Assembly (NCBI GenBank): GCA_019022495.1
Contig: JAFEKR010000018.1
Span: 1 to 64,000, forward strand
Reading direction: 5' to 3'
DNA: 64,000 nucleotides
Origin: Epichloe hybrida
Lineage: Eukaryota > Ascomycota > Sordariomycetes > Hypocreales > Clavicipitaceae
This document shows positions 47,100 through 61,600 of the stretch, piece by piece; position 1 is the stretch's first letter, and each line of letters starts with the position of its first letter. The position numbers were made by a program, and so were the translations under genes. The notes under the pieces are model-generated. The model was given only the letters and a program-made list of their open reading frames with translations. It made no database searches and was not told where the DNA came from.

Positions 47100-49619
47100 A
47101 TGACACATTCGCGAAATCCCAAAATGCCTGCTCATGCACAAACAGAAGTGCAGGGCGGCTCATCACCGCGCCACGACCTTTCTCACCATGCTGGACCTGC
47201 GGCTGCTACAGACCACCATCTTCAACTCATTTGGAAATGGAACGAGTCGGCTCCGGCAGCTGTCCATGGCCTCGTCCACGACCTCATCACCCACAGGGCG
47301 CGATTGCAACCCGACGCCCAAGCCATCTGCGCCTGGGACGGAAACTGGAGCTATCGCCAGCTCGACGAGTTATCGACCAATCTGGCCCATCGACTCGTTC
47401 ACATAGGCGTCGGCCCTGATACTATTGTTCCTCTGTGCTTCCAGAAGTCGAAATGGACCCCCGTCGCCATGCTTGCCGTCATGAAGGCAGGAGGCGCATC
47501 GGTCGCCCTCGAGTCTTCGCTGCCTCACGACCGGCTACGTAGCATCGTCCAGCAGGTCGATCCGATTCTGATACTCTCCTGTTCCTTCACCACCGAGCTT
47601 GCGGGTCGCCTCACCACACGGCCCGTCGTAGTGGTCAGCGAGGCCACCACCACGCCCGACACCACGACGATGAGCATACTGCCACAAGTACAGCCATGGA
47701 ACAAGCTCTACCTTATCTGCACATCTGGCAGTACTGGTACCCCCAAGGGCACCATAATTACCCATTCCAACGTTTGCAGCGCAATTCATCACCAGCAAGC
47801 CATTTCCGGCTACTCCAGCTCCTCGAGAGTCTACGACTTTGCCAAGTACTCTTTTGACATTGCTTGGTCTAATTTCATCCACGCCACTACTGCTGGTGGC
47901 TGCCTCTGCATTCCATTGCAAAACGAGGCAATCAACAATCTTGTCAGTTCTATAAGAGAGTATGGCGCAAATTGTGTAAATATCACGCCGTCTGTCGGCA
48001 GCATGGTGCGACCATCAGACTTGGGTGGCACACTGAAGCAGGTGATTTTCGCCGGCGAGGCTTTGACGAACCGCCTGGCTTCGCAGTGGGCACAGTACAC
48101 CCGCGTCGTAAACTTGTACGGCCCGGCCGAATGCACGCTTGGGGCCACTCTGGCCGTGGTTGACGACGGCGCCAACACAAACGCCCACGGCGCCAGCATC
48201 GGTCGCGGAGTAGGCTCGTGCACCTGGATTGTTGATCCGTTCTGTCATGACAGGCTGATGCCCATAGGAGAAGTCGGCGAGCTGGTGTTGGAAGGTCCGA
48301 TTGTGGGAGCCGGATATCTTGGTGACGCCGAGAAAACAGCGGCAGCGTTTATCGAGAATCCGACATGGCTGGTGGCCGGACCGCCCAGCGGTCGCCCGGG
48401 CCGCCCAGGCCGACTGTACAAGACAGGCGATCTTGTGCGATACGAGGCTGACGGACAACTTGCCTTTGTCGGCCGCAAAGACTTGCAGGTCAAGATCAAC
48501 GGCCAGCGCGTAGAACTAGGCGACGTCGAGAACCATGTGCGCGAGCACGCCGCTGGTGGCACGGATGATGTGCAGGTAGCTGCAGAGCTTGTGACCCCGT
48601 GTGACAGTGATAAGCCGTTACTCGTAGCTTTCCTGCAAATATCGACTCCAGCTGCCAGTCAAGGCAGTGGAGGGCTAAAAGCAGAGCTGAATAGAGTCAT
48701 TGACGGACTCGACGATCGATTGGCCGCGCATGTGCCGGCATACATGATCCCCTCTGCGTACATTCCATTAGAAGTCTTCCCCAAGACGGCCAGCGGCAAG
48801 TTGGATAGACGTAAGCTGAGGGAATCATGTGAGACGTCTTCCATGCAAGAACTCATCGCCCGAGGCCCGCCCTCACCGAAGAAGAAAGATCCGACCACGA
48901 TCATGGAACTACATCTCCGAGGCCTCTGGGCATCTGTTCTTGGCCTTCGTATTGATGACATTGGAATTGACGATAGTTTTTTGCGCCTCGGAGGAGACTC
49001 CCTCGCAGCCATGAAACTGGTTGGTATCGCGCGGGAGCACGGTCTGTCACTTACTGTCGCCGATATCTTCAACAACTCGATACTCTCCGACATGTCAGCC
49101 ATCGTTGGCCAACTTTCAGGACGAAATAGCTCCATCGAGCAATTTTCATTGCTCAAGGACAGCATTGATACATCATTGGCGCGACGAGAAGCTGCTCATG
49201 CCTGCGGGGTCGATATGGCTGAGATCGAGGACATCTTTCCCTGCACACCTCTCCAAGAAGGGTTGATCGCCCTGACAGCCAAGCATCCAGGTGATTACAT
49301 TTCTCGGCATGTTTTCCAGCTGCAACCTGCGGTGGAGATATGTCGTCTTCAAAAAGCATGGGATCGAGTGGTCTCGTCGACTCCTATTCTCAGAACACGC
49401 ATCATCGACCTCGGTCAACAAGGACTGGTGCAGGTGGTAATCAACCGACCACCAACGTGGGCCGCCGAGGACGGGGACATGAACATGAGCCTTGCCAATC
49501 ATCACCAGGAGAACGGGAAGCTCACCGATGGCCTGGGGACGAATCCGGCGAGTCAGCCTCGAAGCCGAGAGAGCTTGCGACTTCCAGACACTGCTTGTCA
49601 TCCAGCCGGTGGCCGATGA
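47100..49619 (+). CDS. NRPS N-terminal part: A1-T1-truncated C1
   Basis: 839 codons. The gene starts directly with an adenylation domain (A1, about 47320-48830; TSGSTGTPKG, YKTGDLVRY, GRKDLQVKINGQR, TASGKLDRRK), with no preceding condensation domain, so module 1 is a loading module. T1 (about 48900-49120) has LGGDSLAAMK. C1 starts normally (EDIFPCTPLQEGL near 49230, RTRIIDLG) but stops being a C domain at about 49538. After GLGT the frame runs into unrelated residues and ends at 49619. The expected continuation resumes in the +1 frame at 49540, lacking about 616 nt (by comparison with C2) that carry the HHxxxDG active site. A1's substrate cannot be read with confidence; the eye-derived code residues are D-I-S-I-I-A-L-L-G-K. 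Confidence 0.85.
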   Translation: MTHSRNPKMPAHAQTEVQGGSSPRHDLSHHAGPAAATDHHLQLIWKWNESAPAAVHGLVHDLITHRARLQPDAQAICAWDGNWSYRQLDELSTNLAHRLVHIGVGPDTIVPLCFQKSKWTPVAMLAVMKAGGASVALESSLPHDRLRSIVQQVDPILILSCSFTTELAGRLTTRPVVVVSEATTTPDTTTMSILPQVQPWNKLYLICTSGSTGTPKGTIITHSNVCSAIHHQQAISGYSSSSRVYDFAKYSFDIAWSNFIHATTAGGCLCIPLQNEAINNLVSSIREYGANCVNITPSVGSMVRPSDLGGTLKQVIFAGEALTNRLASQWAQYTRVVNLYGPAECTLGATLAVVDDGANTNAHGASIGRGVGSCTWIVDPFCHDRLMPIGEVGELVLEGPIVGAGYLGDAEKTAAAFIENPTWLVAGPPSGRPGRPGRLYKTGDLVRYEADGQLAFVGRKDLQVKINGQRVELGDVENHVREHAAGGTDDVQVAAELVTPCDSDKPLLVAFLQISTPAASQGSGGLKAELNRVIDGLDDRLAAHVPAYMIPSAYIPLEVFPKTASGKLDRRKLRESCETSSMQELIARGPPSPKKKDPTTIMELHLRGLWASVLGLRIDDIGIDDSFLRLGGDSLAAMKLVGIAREHGLSLTVADIFNNSILSDMSAIVGQLSGRNSSIEQFSLLKDSIDTSLARREAAHACGVDMAEIEDIFPCTPLQEGLIALTAKHPGDYISRHVFQLQPAVEICRLQKAWDRVVSSTPILRTRIIDLGQQGLVQVVINRPPTWAAEDGDMNMSLANHHQENGKLTDGLGTNPASQPRSRESLRLPDTACHPAGGR

Positions 49620-52600
49620 GAAGGAGAAGGTCGCCTACGAAGGTCTTTTCGTGCCAGACAGTCATGGCGACCAGTGGTCTCAGGTTGGAGACCAAATAGC
49701 GGAATTCCGCACGTATTCGCTGTCCCTGGAGTGCCACCTACAAGATGACGGAGTCATGGTGTCAACCAGGTTCGACTCGGCCGTGCTTGATGAGGGGCAG
49801 GTGGCCATCATTATGAGGCAGTTCGAACATGTTGTTCGACGGCTATGCGACGCCGAGTCGTATCAGACCAAGGTGGAAGACGTCGAGTTGGTTGGTGATG
49901 AGGATCTTGAGCAGATGTGGCGTTGGAATTCCGCTGCACCCGAGACTGCCGATGGTGTCGTGCATGAATTGATTGCAACGACGACGAGGCAGCAGCCAGA
50001 GGCGCAAGCCGTGTGCGCGTGGGACGGCAACTGGACATACGGCGAGCTTGACGAGTTTTCGAACCGTCTGGCCCACCGCCTCGTGGATTTAGGAGTCGGC
50101 AGCGAAGACATCGTGCCGCTATGCATTGAGAAATCGAAGTGGATGCCGGTGGCCATGATGGCCGTGATGAAGGCTGGTGCAGCGTCTGTCGCGGTCGATT
50201 ACGCGCAGCCTGAGGATCGCCTCCGAAGTATCGTGCATCAGGTAAGCCCGGTTGTAATACTAACTTCGGTAGCCAATCAGGATCTTGCTCGCCGCCTGGT
50301 TCCGCAGGGATCAGCGGTTGTGGTGGTCAGCGAACAGCACCTGGCCAGCCAGCCTCTGGAGCCAACAGCGCCGACAACAGGGTCGACAACAGCGCCGACA
50401 ACAGCGCACAGGGCGAACAGGCTGCCGGCTGTCGACCCCTCCAACAGGCTTTATCTCGTCTTCACATCTGGCAGCACCGGCGCCCCCAAAGGCGTCGTCA
50501 TCACTCACGCAAACATAGCCAGCGCCATTCTGCATCAGCGCGAGACGCTCGGATTCACCAAACACACGCGAGTCTACGACTTCTCCTCGTACATGTTTGA
50601 TGTGGTCTGGTGCAATCTTCTTCAGGGCCTCTCTGCCGGGGGCTGCATCTGTATTCCAAGCAATCATGATCGACGCAACGACCCGCTTGGGGCCATCGCT
50701 CGCCTCGGCGCCAACACGGCCATCTTCACGCCCTCGACCATCCGCGGACTCGACTTGCAGCACACTCGGGGCCTACGCCACGTCCACTTCATCGGAGAGC
50801 CTCTCTCGGCCGACGACGTTCGCGGCTTCCACACAAACACCGTCGTGACCAACTTGTACGGCCCCACAGAGTGTACGACATTCAGCACCGCGCAACGGGT
50901 CGTCGTCGATGGATCGCCCAACAAGCGTATCGGCATTGGTGCAGGCCGCGGTCTGCGCACATGGCTGGTGAAGCCCTCCGATCATTCCAAGCTCGTTCCT
51001 CTGGGATGTGTGGGCGAGCTTCTTCTGGAAGGCCCGCTCGTGGCGGCCGGCTACCTGGGCGATGAGGAGAAAACGGCGGCTGCCTTCCTCAAGGATCCGG
51101 TCTGGCTTGTGCAGGGAACATCCCGCCATGTCGGTCGCCACGGACTCTTATACAAGACTGGCGATCTTGCACGCTATGACGCGGACGGAAATCTGTTTTT
51201 CCTGGGAAGAAAGGACTCGCAAATCAAGATAAACGGGCAGCGTGTTGAGCTGGGAGACATTGAACATCACGTCCAGTCCAATATTTCATATCATCGAGAC
51301 GTGAACGTCGTTGCAGAGGTTGTGACGCCAAGAGGAAGTAGCAATGTGACGCTAGTCGCCTTTATCCAATTCTCAACTGCAACTTTTTCTGGGCCTGGCG
51401 ATGAGGAAGATGCCATGAAGAAAGAACTCGAAACTATCATAACTGGCCTTCAGGACAGGCTCCTTGCTCAGGTACCAGCGTACATGATCCCGACCGCTTA
51501 CGTTCCCCTCAAAGATGTCCCTCTCACTGCCACCGGCAAGATTGACCGCCGCAAGCTTCGCGCCATGGGACAGCAGCTGGATTTTGAGAGCCTCATGGGA
51601 ACCAAATCACCCTCATCATCTGAGCGACGTCAACCATCTACCGCTACAGAGAAGGCTTTACAGGGTCTCTGGGCGGGCGTGCTCGGTGTTACAGTCAATG
51701 ATATCAGCGCAGAAGATAGCTTCCTGCGCATTGGGGGTGACTCCATTGCGGCCATGAGGCTTGTTGCCGCAGCTCGCAAGGAGAACATTACTCTCTCCGT
51801 CGCGCAAGTGTTTCAATACCCACTGCTGAAAGATCTAGCCACTGCAGTTGGGGAATCGGCTGTAAGCGCCAGGGAAGAGATCAGATCTCATCAACATGAA
51901 CCCTTCGCCCTGTTGAATCTAGGAGAGGAGAGCCTCGAGAGCCTCAAACAAAAGATCGCAACTAAATGCAATGTTGATGCCGGGCAAATTGACGACGCTT
52001 TTCCCTGCACGCCACTGCAAGAAGGCTTGCTGGCTCTGACTGCAAAGCGAACTGGCGACTATGTTGCGCGATTCGTCTACCCTCTGCAGCCTAGTGTCGA
52101 TTCTGAACAGTTCATCAGCGCATGGGAGGCTGTGGTTTCCGCGACACCCATCTTGCGAACGCGAATCATCGATCTCGGTGTGGCTCGCTTGGTGCAAGCT
52201 GTCGTCAATGGGCCGACGATGTGGTCACGCAAGGACGAGTCAATGAGCCTCGAAGACTACGACACAGCTGATAGACGACTCAATACCGGTCTAGGAACGC
52301 CTATGGTACGATTCGCTTTGATTCGAGACCCGGCCAAGGGTGGTCGCTTCTTCGTCTGGACCATCCATCATGCTCTTTACGATGGCTGGTCCATTTATCT
52401 GATGATAAACAAACTGGAAGCCGCGTATCATGTGAATCAAGGCGGCGTTCTACCTTCCTCACCACCCATACAGACCTTCATCAAGCACGTCATCAATCTT
52501 GATCAGAGTATGGCCGAGACGTATTGGGACAAGCAGTTTCAGGGTTGTGAAGCTCAAATATTCCCGAGTCTGCCTTCAAACACTTACCAGCCCATGTCTA

Positions 52601-55600
52601 ACGCCTTTATCAAGCACCGTATCCCAGACTTGCACTGGCCAAAGACTGACATTACGCCGTCAATGATGGTACGGGCGGCATGGTCCCTTCTGGCCGCGAA
52701 GTATACTGACCAGCCGGATGCCCTTTTTGGTGTCACTGTCTCTGGACGGCAGGCCGCTGTACCCGACGTCGAGCAAATTATTGGACCCACAATCGCCACG
52801 ATTCCCGTGAGAGTTGCTCTCGACTGGACTCAGATGACTCTAGAAGATCTCCTGCGTCAAGTGCAGACCCAAGCAGTGGAAATGACGGCGTTTGAGCAGA
52901 CGGGTTTGCAACGCATTCGACGCGTTAGTACTGAGGCCGAAAGAGCGTGTGGTTTCCAGACGTTGCTCGTCGTGCATCCCGCAGAGGATGGAGAGGAGCA
53001 TGAGACTAGCAGCCGGTGGTTTATTAGCGGACGAGATGAGGATGGAGAGGACGACACCAACGTGACTGAGCACGACACGCACACTCTGACGATCGAGTGT
53101 ACTCTAGAACGACATGGCCTGAGGCTTCGTGTCGCCTACGATTCCGACCTTATTGGTGTCCAACAGGTCAAAAGGCTGGCCACCCAGCTCGAGCACACTC
53201 TCCGGCAAATATGCATGCCGGAAAATGCCAGAAAGACGCTGTCCAGCATAGAAATGGTCAGTGAGCAAGACATGCAGGATATTTGGCGATGGAACGATAC
53301 CTGCCCGGAAGCTCTCAACACTTGCCTGCATGCTATGATTTCTTCAACCGCTCAAATGCAGCCTGATGCTTTAGCCGTCAATGCCTGGGACGGCGATCTC
53401 TCCTATCAGGAGTTTGATGCCATTTCCACGCGCTTGGCACACCATCTTGCCCGCGCCGGTGTAGGGACTCAAACTATTGTGCCCCTTTATTTTGAAAAGT
53501 CAAAGTGGACTCCTGTTGCATTGCTGGCTGTTATGAAAGCAGGCGGCGCATCGGTCATGATGGATTCAAGTCAGCCGCACGATCGTCTCCAAGCCATCAT
53601 CGATCAGATCGAGCCTGTTGTGGTGGTGACCTCATCGCGTAACGCGAGGTTGGCGAGTAAACTCACCAATGCACCAGTTATTTCTGTGAGCGGGGACCTT
53701 TTGGAAACAATACGCGATCGAGAACCTCGGGGAAAGCTTCCCTTGGTTCAGCCATGGCACATGGCGTATCTGATGTTCACGTCAGGCAGCACCGGCACAC
53801 CAAAGGGTGCAGTATTGACGCATGCAAATGTGTGCAGCGCCGTGCACCACCAACAGCGCGCTCAGGGATACACCCCCGATGCTCGAGTATACGACTTTAC
53901 GTCGTATGCTTTTGATACAGCCTGGAATAACTTTATGCATACGTTTACTGTTGGTGCTTGCTTGTGCATACCCTCGGAAGAAGAACGTAGGGACGACCTT
54001 GCTGGGTCCATCGAGCGATTCAAGCCCACCATCCTTGATATCACGCCATCTGCCGCCACAGCCCTGCGATCAAGCACTATTCAGTCTCTGCGCACATTGA
54101 TCTTGGGTGGTGAGAGACTCTCTTCTCAACAGGCTGAGAGATGGGGAACTCTCGTCGACCTAAAGCTCTGTTATGGACCTTGCGAGTGCACACCTACGAC
54201 AACCGTTGCCACTATCAATCCACAGATGAATTGCGAACCGAGTATTGGACGTGGTATTGGAATGCTTACCTGGATTGTTGACCCAAGCAATTGTGATGCT
54301 CTAGTTCCGGTCGGCGCCACCGGTGAGCTTGTTCTTGAAGGCCCTCTTGTTGGCCAAGGCTATCTGGGCGATGAAGCAAAGACCAATGCAGCTTTTATTC
54401 AAAACCCTCCATGGCTATTGCGGGGGATGGCGGCTAAATCCGGACGCGAGGGCCGACTCTACAAGACCGGTGACCTCGTGAGGTACAACCCTGATGGTAC
54501 CCTTGTATTTGTTGGCCGAAAGGATGCGCAGATCAAGATCAATGGTCAGCGTGTTGAGCTTGGTGAAGTTGAGAACCACATGGCTCGTCACCCGACCACG
54601 CGCCAGTCTGTTTCGCTATACCCTCAATCTGGCCCCTGTGCTAAGAAGCTTGTGGGAATATTTAGCCTTAGCGGCGTTCGCCAGGCTTCGAATGAAGCTC
54701 TCCTCGAGATCGTTGACGCGGAGGATCACAGTAGAACCCAAGACCATATACACGCGTTACAATCTCTCTTGGGCGAGGCTCTGCCGTCATACATGGTTCC
54801 CACAGTCTGGGTTGCCGTCAAAAACATCCCGTTGAACCCTTCCGGCAAGCTCAACCGTCGCTCAGTCGAAGACTGGCTACTGCGGATGGACCCGAAAGTG
54901 CTTGCGAGAATCAACAACGCGGGATCTGCACCTGCAGCACGCAAACCCAAGACTGACGCCGAGCGTATACTTTGTGACGCTTGTAGCGTTATCCTGAACG
55001 TCCCTCTTGCCGAGGTGAATCTCCAAACCTCCTTCGTTAGCAATGGTGGCGACTCGATCTCCGCTATGCGTCTCTCTTCCCACTGCCGCGCCGTCAACCT
55101 CATCTTCTCGGTAGGAATGCTGCTGAAAAGCAAATCGCTCGCAAACGTGGCGCAATCTTCTACCGTTGCGGCAGATTCTACCATCCATTCTGTCGAGCAC
55201 CCCTGCGAGAATTCCGGCAAGGAGTTTAGCTTGTCACCCATACAAAAATGGTTTTTCGCTCAAGCTTCTACAGAAACCATCGCTAGGAAGGATTGCTATT
55301 GCAATCAGGGTTTTTACGTGAAGCTCAACCGCCGTATTTCGAACGAAGATGCCTCATTAGCAATACACAAGATTGTTGAACGGCATTCCATGCTCCGAGC
55401 TCAATTCAGAAAAACCGAATTCGGCTGGGTGCAAAAGGTCCCCAAGCTGGCTGATGCTGTTTACCATTTCGGGTCCGCATATGCTCTGTCTGTGGATGAA
55501 ATAAAGGCCAACGCGTCCAAAAGACACCAGGGCTTAGACATTGAGAGGGGGTTGGTATTCTCTGCAGACCTGTACACCCTGCCGTCAAGAGATCAGTATT

Positions 55601-58600
55601 TGATCCTTATCGCGCACCATTTGGTCGTTGACCTCGTTTCATGGCGCATCATACTAGATGACCTTGAGTCTGTGCTTATTGGGAAGAAGTTGCTCAACGG
55701 TCTCTCCTTCCAGCGCTGGAATATGCTACAAACTGATCAGGCTCAATCTTCTGCATTTGCCCCAGACAAGGTGCTGTCCACCCAAAATGTGCATAATAAC
55801 CACAAGTTCTGGAACTTTACCGAAAATACCCCCAACACTACCAGTGACCACGTTGAAAAGAACATCGAATTGGACAAGGCTATAACGTCACGACTGCTCA
55901 AGGATGCCAATACTGCATATAACACTGAACCTGTGGATCTGATTCTTTCCTCCATCTGGGACGCTTTTCTCCGTGTATTCCCCATGCGAGAGGGGCTTAC
56001 TATTTTCAACGAAGGCCATGGCCGAGAACCGTGGTCTTCAGACCTTGACTTGTCTCGCACTGTTGGCTGGTTCACGACATTGAGCCCTATTCATGTCTCT
56101 CGTAGCGAGGGAACCCGTGCTGCTCACATCGTGAGGCAGGTCAAGGATGCCCGGAGGCAGCTGCCCTCCAATGGATGGGCCTACTGGGTGTCAAGACATC
56201 TGAATGACCAGGGCATCGCAGCCTTTGCCTGTCATTCCTCCACTATGGAAGTGCAATTTAATTATCACGGCCAATTCCAACAGTTGGAGCGTTCTGATTC
56301 TCTTTTTGAGGTCGTGAACTTCGACGACAGCGTATCTGCAGTTGGACCATGCTTGCCGACATCAGTTCTATTCGACATCAATGTTGTCATTGAAGCTGGA
56401 GTGACCAAAGTATCTTTTTCCTGGAACAGGCACCTGTCCCATCAAGATTTGATTCAGGCATGGATCGCGCAAATCAATCCTTCGCTACAATCCATCTGCT
56501 CTGAGCTCTGCAACAAACAGACTGAGCGCACTCTTTGCGATTATGAGTTCCTCAACCTTGATTACAATGTACTTGATGAATTGCACCGAAATACTTTGCA
56601 CCAGATCGAAAAACTCAACGACACGCAAGTTGAAGCTGTCTATCCATCATCCCCCATGGTTGATGGTATTCTCCTCAGTCGGATGAAGGGAACAGGGTCT
56701 TACGAAACTTCTCAAACTTGGGAAATACGCCCCCAGGAAGGTCACAAGATTAATACCGACAATCTAGTTGACGCATGGCAGGCCGTTATCGCTCGACATC
56801 CCTCATTACGAACCGTTTTCATCCATAGCGTGGATTCGTCGGTTGCATTCAACTCCGTGGTTCTCAAGGCATGTCTCGGCGAAGTTGTGCTCATGGAGAG
56901 CGAAACCTTCGAATCTGCGATTCTCAATTTGAAGAACGTGCCTCGGGTCAACTACTCACAAGCCAAGCCTGCTCACCGACTGGTACTTTGTACTATATCA
57001 GGCGATGATCGCGTTGTCTGCAAGATCGAAATGAGTCACGCCATTTCTGACGGTGCTTCAACGGCTATCACCATGCAGGACTGGGCTAAAGCCTATTCCG
57101 GGGAGCTTGACGTTGAAGAACTCAGGGACACGAGCCAAGAATTTGCTCGAGCCCTTGCGGTCATATCTAAAGCTCAAAAGATGGCCTACTGGAAAAACAA
57201 GCTGTCTGCTGTGGAGCCTTGCCACTTCCCACGCGTAGCTGAGACGATGCCAACTAATGGACACGATACCGGAGTGATTACTTTGGAGCTTGAGAATAGA
57301 ACTCTGCACCAGATTCAACGATTCTGCGAGGTTCACTCGGTCACTCCTGCTAGCTTGTTTCAAAGTGCCTGGGCTCTCACTCTGTCGGCCTACACTGGGT
57401 CCGACTCTGTCTGCTTCGGATACCTTGCCTCCGGAAGAGATTTTCCCATAGAGGGTATAATGGATGCTATTGGCGCATTTGCTAATGTCATGATCTGTCA
57501 TGTCGATATCTCTAAAGAATGGGACAGCAATGACTTGATTGACCACGTGCACGACCAAGTCTTGGAGGACTTAAACTTTCAACACTGCTCAATTGCCGAT
57601 GTCCAGCACGAGCTTGGTCTGCCATTTGGTCAAAGCCTCTTCAACTCTATTCTTTCCTTCCAGAAGGATGACGATAGTTTGAGTGAAGGCATGGAGACAA
57701 AGCACCTCGTATTTACTGATCTTGACTGGGAAGACCCGACCGAGTATGACATCACAATTAGCATTAGACACACCAACGCTTCAGTCTGCTTCACAGTAGA
57801 CTACCGACTAGCGTGCATGTCGAACGACCAGGCGCAGAGTGTTGTTTCGCTTCTAGAAAAAGTTGTCACCTCTCTGACTGGCACGGATCTCCCCCCAGTC
57901 GTTGACAAGTCATTGAAGCAGCTGTCACTTATGGACCAAATTAGCGACAAAGACGTACAAGACATTTGGAAGCGGAACAAGATGGTGCCTGAAGCTGTTG
58001 ATGAGCTAGTTCACGATGCTATAGCTCAAGTAGCCCAAAGAGCTCCTGGCGCGCCCGCCGTCTGCGCCTGGGATGGTAATTTTACTTACGCGGAGTTGGA
58101 TGCTACAGCCACAAAATTCGCCCGTCATCTGGTTACTCTGGGCGTTGGACCCGGCCTCATTGTGCCTTTATGCTTTGAGAAATCAAAGTGGATGCCCGTG
58201 GCTATGCTCGCCGTTATGAAAGCAGGCGCTGCATCGGTGGCTCTAGACAGCACTCTGCCAGAGGAGCGTCTTCGTAGCATTATTCGGCAGGTTGATGCTC
58301 GAGTCGTTCTCACATCTTCAGCAAATGAAGTTATGGTAAAGCGTCTCACGGACTGTGTTACAGTGCCTCTTAGCGACTGCCATCTCGAAAGACTAGACAT
58401 GGCGTCTGGGAATCTACCGAGCGTCAAGCCGTCTGACATGCTTTATGTTGTCTTTACTTCCGGAAGCACTGGAGTCCCTAAAGGTGTTATTATTACGCAC
58501 TCGAACTTCAGTAGTGCTATTCGCTATCAACAAGCGGCGTTGGGGTTCAAACCTACCTCGCGCGTATATGATTTCGTTAAGTACGCTTTTGATGTTACAT

Positions 58601-61600
58601 GGTCCAACTTTTTGCATACAATGACTGCTGGAGCTTGCCTGTGTGTCCCGTCAGAAGCTGAGACGTCCAACAATATTACCCAGTCTCTGAACGACTTCAA
58701 GGCAAATTTTGCGGATTTAACCCCATCGGTTGCCAGCACTCTGCGTCCAGCCGATCTTACCACGCTTGAAAAATTGTTATTCAGTGGTGAGGCATTAACG
58801 ACCCATCTTGCAGCGCAGTGGGCTGAAAATGCGACCGTGTTAAACACTTACGGCCCTGCCGAGTGCAGTGTCAAAGCAACGTTCGCAAAGGTTGGCAAAT
58901 CCGACGCATCTGCTGCTAGTATAGGCCCAGGATTCGGGTTGTGCACTTGGATTGTGCAACCCACCAACCCTAACAAGCTTGTGCCGATTGGCGTTGTTGG
59001 CGAACTTCTGCTTGAAGGACCTCTTGTCGGCGCTGGCTACCTTAATGATGCTGCAAAAACCAATGCGGCCTTCATTGAGGATCCGGACTGGCTTGTTCGC
59101 GGGGCACAGGGCTATGTCGGCCGCAGAGCAAAACTATATAAGACGGGAGATTTGGTACGGTATAATGTTGATGGGAGCATGACATTCATCGGCCGCAAGG
59201 ATGCCCAAGTCAAGATCAACGGGCAGAGATTGGAGTTGGGGGATGTTGAGCACCACGTTCGCACCAATATCGTGCTTGATGCTCCGATTCGGGTGTTTGC
59301 CGATGTGATAAATCCACATGGGTCCAGAAAGTCTATGCTTGTGGCATTTATTCATGTTGGAGACGAGATCGCACTCGCTGCTGATGAAGTGCCCGAGAAG
59401 ATGGGCAAGATAACAGCCGGCCTTAATGAGCGACTCGCCACGCGAATTCCGGGCTACATGATCCCAGCCGCGTATATGTTGCTGGAAGAGGTACCCGTGA
59501 CAGCGACCGGAAAGACAGACCGTCGTCGTTTGCGGCAGATCGGCCAGCGATTGACCTTTGAGGAAGTCATGGCGCTCAACTCTCACAGTGGAGAGCACAA
59601 ACCCCCAAGCACCGTCACAGAAAAACGTCTCCAGACCCTCTGGGCATCCGTTCTTGACGTTAAAGCAGAATCCATCAGTGCAAACGATAGTTTCTTGAGG
59701 ATCGGAGGCGACTCCATAGGAGCGATGAAGCTGGTGGGCGTCGCCCGCGAGGACGGACTTGCCCTTTCCGTTACCGACATCTTCCAGCACCCTAAACTGA
59801 GCGATATGGCACACGTCGTTGGTAATGTGTCCAGTGCCGACTATGAAGCTATCCAGCCGCTCTCGCTGCTAAAGCCTGACGTTGATCCTCAGGAGGCGCG
59901 AGACCAAGTTGCCAAGTATTGTCAGGTTGACGCCGGCCAAATAGAAGATATTTTCCCCTGCACACCATTACAGGAAGGCCTTCTTGCTCTGACAGCTAAA
60001 AGAGCAGGTGATTATGTCGCTCAGTACATACTGCCCCTTCAGAGCGCGACCGATGTGACTCGTTTTCGGAGAGCTTGGGAACAGGTGCTGCAGATGACTC
60101 CAATCTTGCGTACCCGCATCGTGGACCTACCGGGCCAAGGGCTGGTACAGGCTGTTCTTGATGAGAAGCCAAGCTGGTTGCAGTGCTTGGATGTGAGCGA
60201 GTATCGAGACAAAGACGAGAAGCTGGTCATGGGCATGGGCGAGCCCCTCGTCCGATACACCGTCACCGAAGTGCCGGACCACAAGCAGCGATTCGTCTTT
60301 ATTTGGACTGTGCATCACGCGCTCTACGATGGATGGTCTATGCCACGTATCATGAATCGGTTAGAGTTGGCGTACAAGGGCGAGGCGGTTCTTCGGCAGG
60401 CTCCCCCATTTCAGCGCTTCGTCAAATACATCATGAACATCAGCCAAGAGCAGGCCAGGCAATTCTGGCAAAAGCAGTTCGAGGGCTCCGAAGCGCCAGT
60501 TTTCCCGCAGCTACCATCACCCACATATCAGCCAACTGCGAACTCATGCATCAACCACAGCATTGACAATCTGATTTGGCCCAAGACTGACATTACTCCG
60601 TCGACGGCGATCCGCGCGGCGTTGTCCATCGTGACTGCCAGATACACGAACTCAGACGATGTGGTTTTTGGTGTCACTGTGAGTGGTCGACAGGCCGCTG
60701 TGCATGGTGTGGACGAGATGACCGGTCCTACGCTTGCAACCGTGCCTGTTCGGGTGGCCATTGAATGGGAGAAAACTGTTGAAAATTGTCTCGACCGAAT
60801 TCAGAGTCAACTTGTGGATATGACAGCTTTTGAGCAGACAGGCTTGCAGAAAATTCGGCAGACAGGCGTCAAGGCTAAACAAGCCTGTAACTTTCAGACC
60901 CTGTTGCTAATACATCCTGCCGGAGAGTCTGGGCATTTCGACACGCAGATCTTCTCGCGGACGGGGCAAGACGAGAGTGAAGACGAAGCGGATGTCCAGA
61001 TTGCCCAGTTTGACACACATGCCCTTACAATTGAATGCGACCTGGCGCACGACGGTCTGAACATGAGATTCGAATTCGATGACAGCATCCTCAGTAAATA
61101 CCAAATTCGCAGGCTGGCTCGACAGATGGAGCATATCCTGCGGTTGCTATGCGATCAAGAACAAGGAACAAAACGTCTTCGAGATGTTGAGACGGTCAGC
61201 ATGGACGACCTGAAAGACATATGGGACTGGAATGCTACAGTCCCCCAGACGGTGGAGACGCCAGTGCATGAAATTGTCGTTTCCATGTGTCGAAAAAAGC
61301 CCGAGGCTCCTGCCATTTGCGCTTGGAATGGCAACTGGAACTATGGACAACTCGATGATCTATCCTCGCGCTTGGCCCATCACCTGAGGCATCTCGGAGT
61401 TGGCCCCGAAGTTATAGTTCCCTTATGCTTTGAGAAATCGAGATGGACTGCAATTGCAATTCTGGGCGTTATGAAGGCTGGCGGGGCGTGTGTGACCATC
61501 GAGGCGAACTTACCAGAGGATCGACTTGTCAGCATCATGCAGCAGGTCAAACCAGCGCTGATCCTGACGTCTTTGGCAAACGAGAACCTGACTACTCAGT

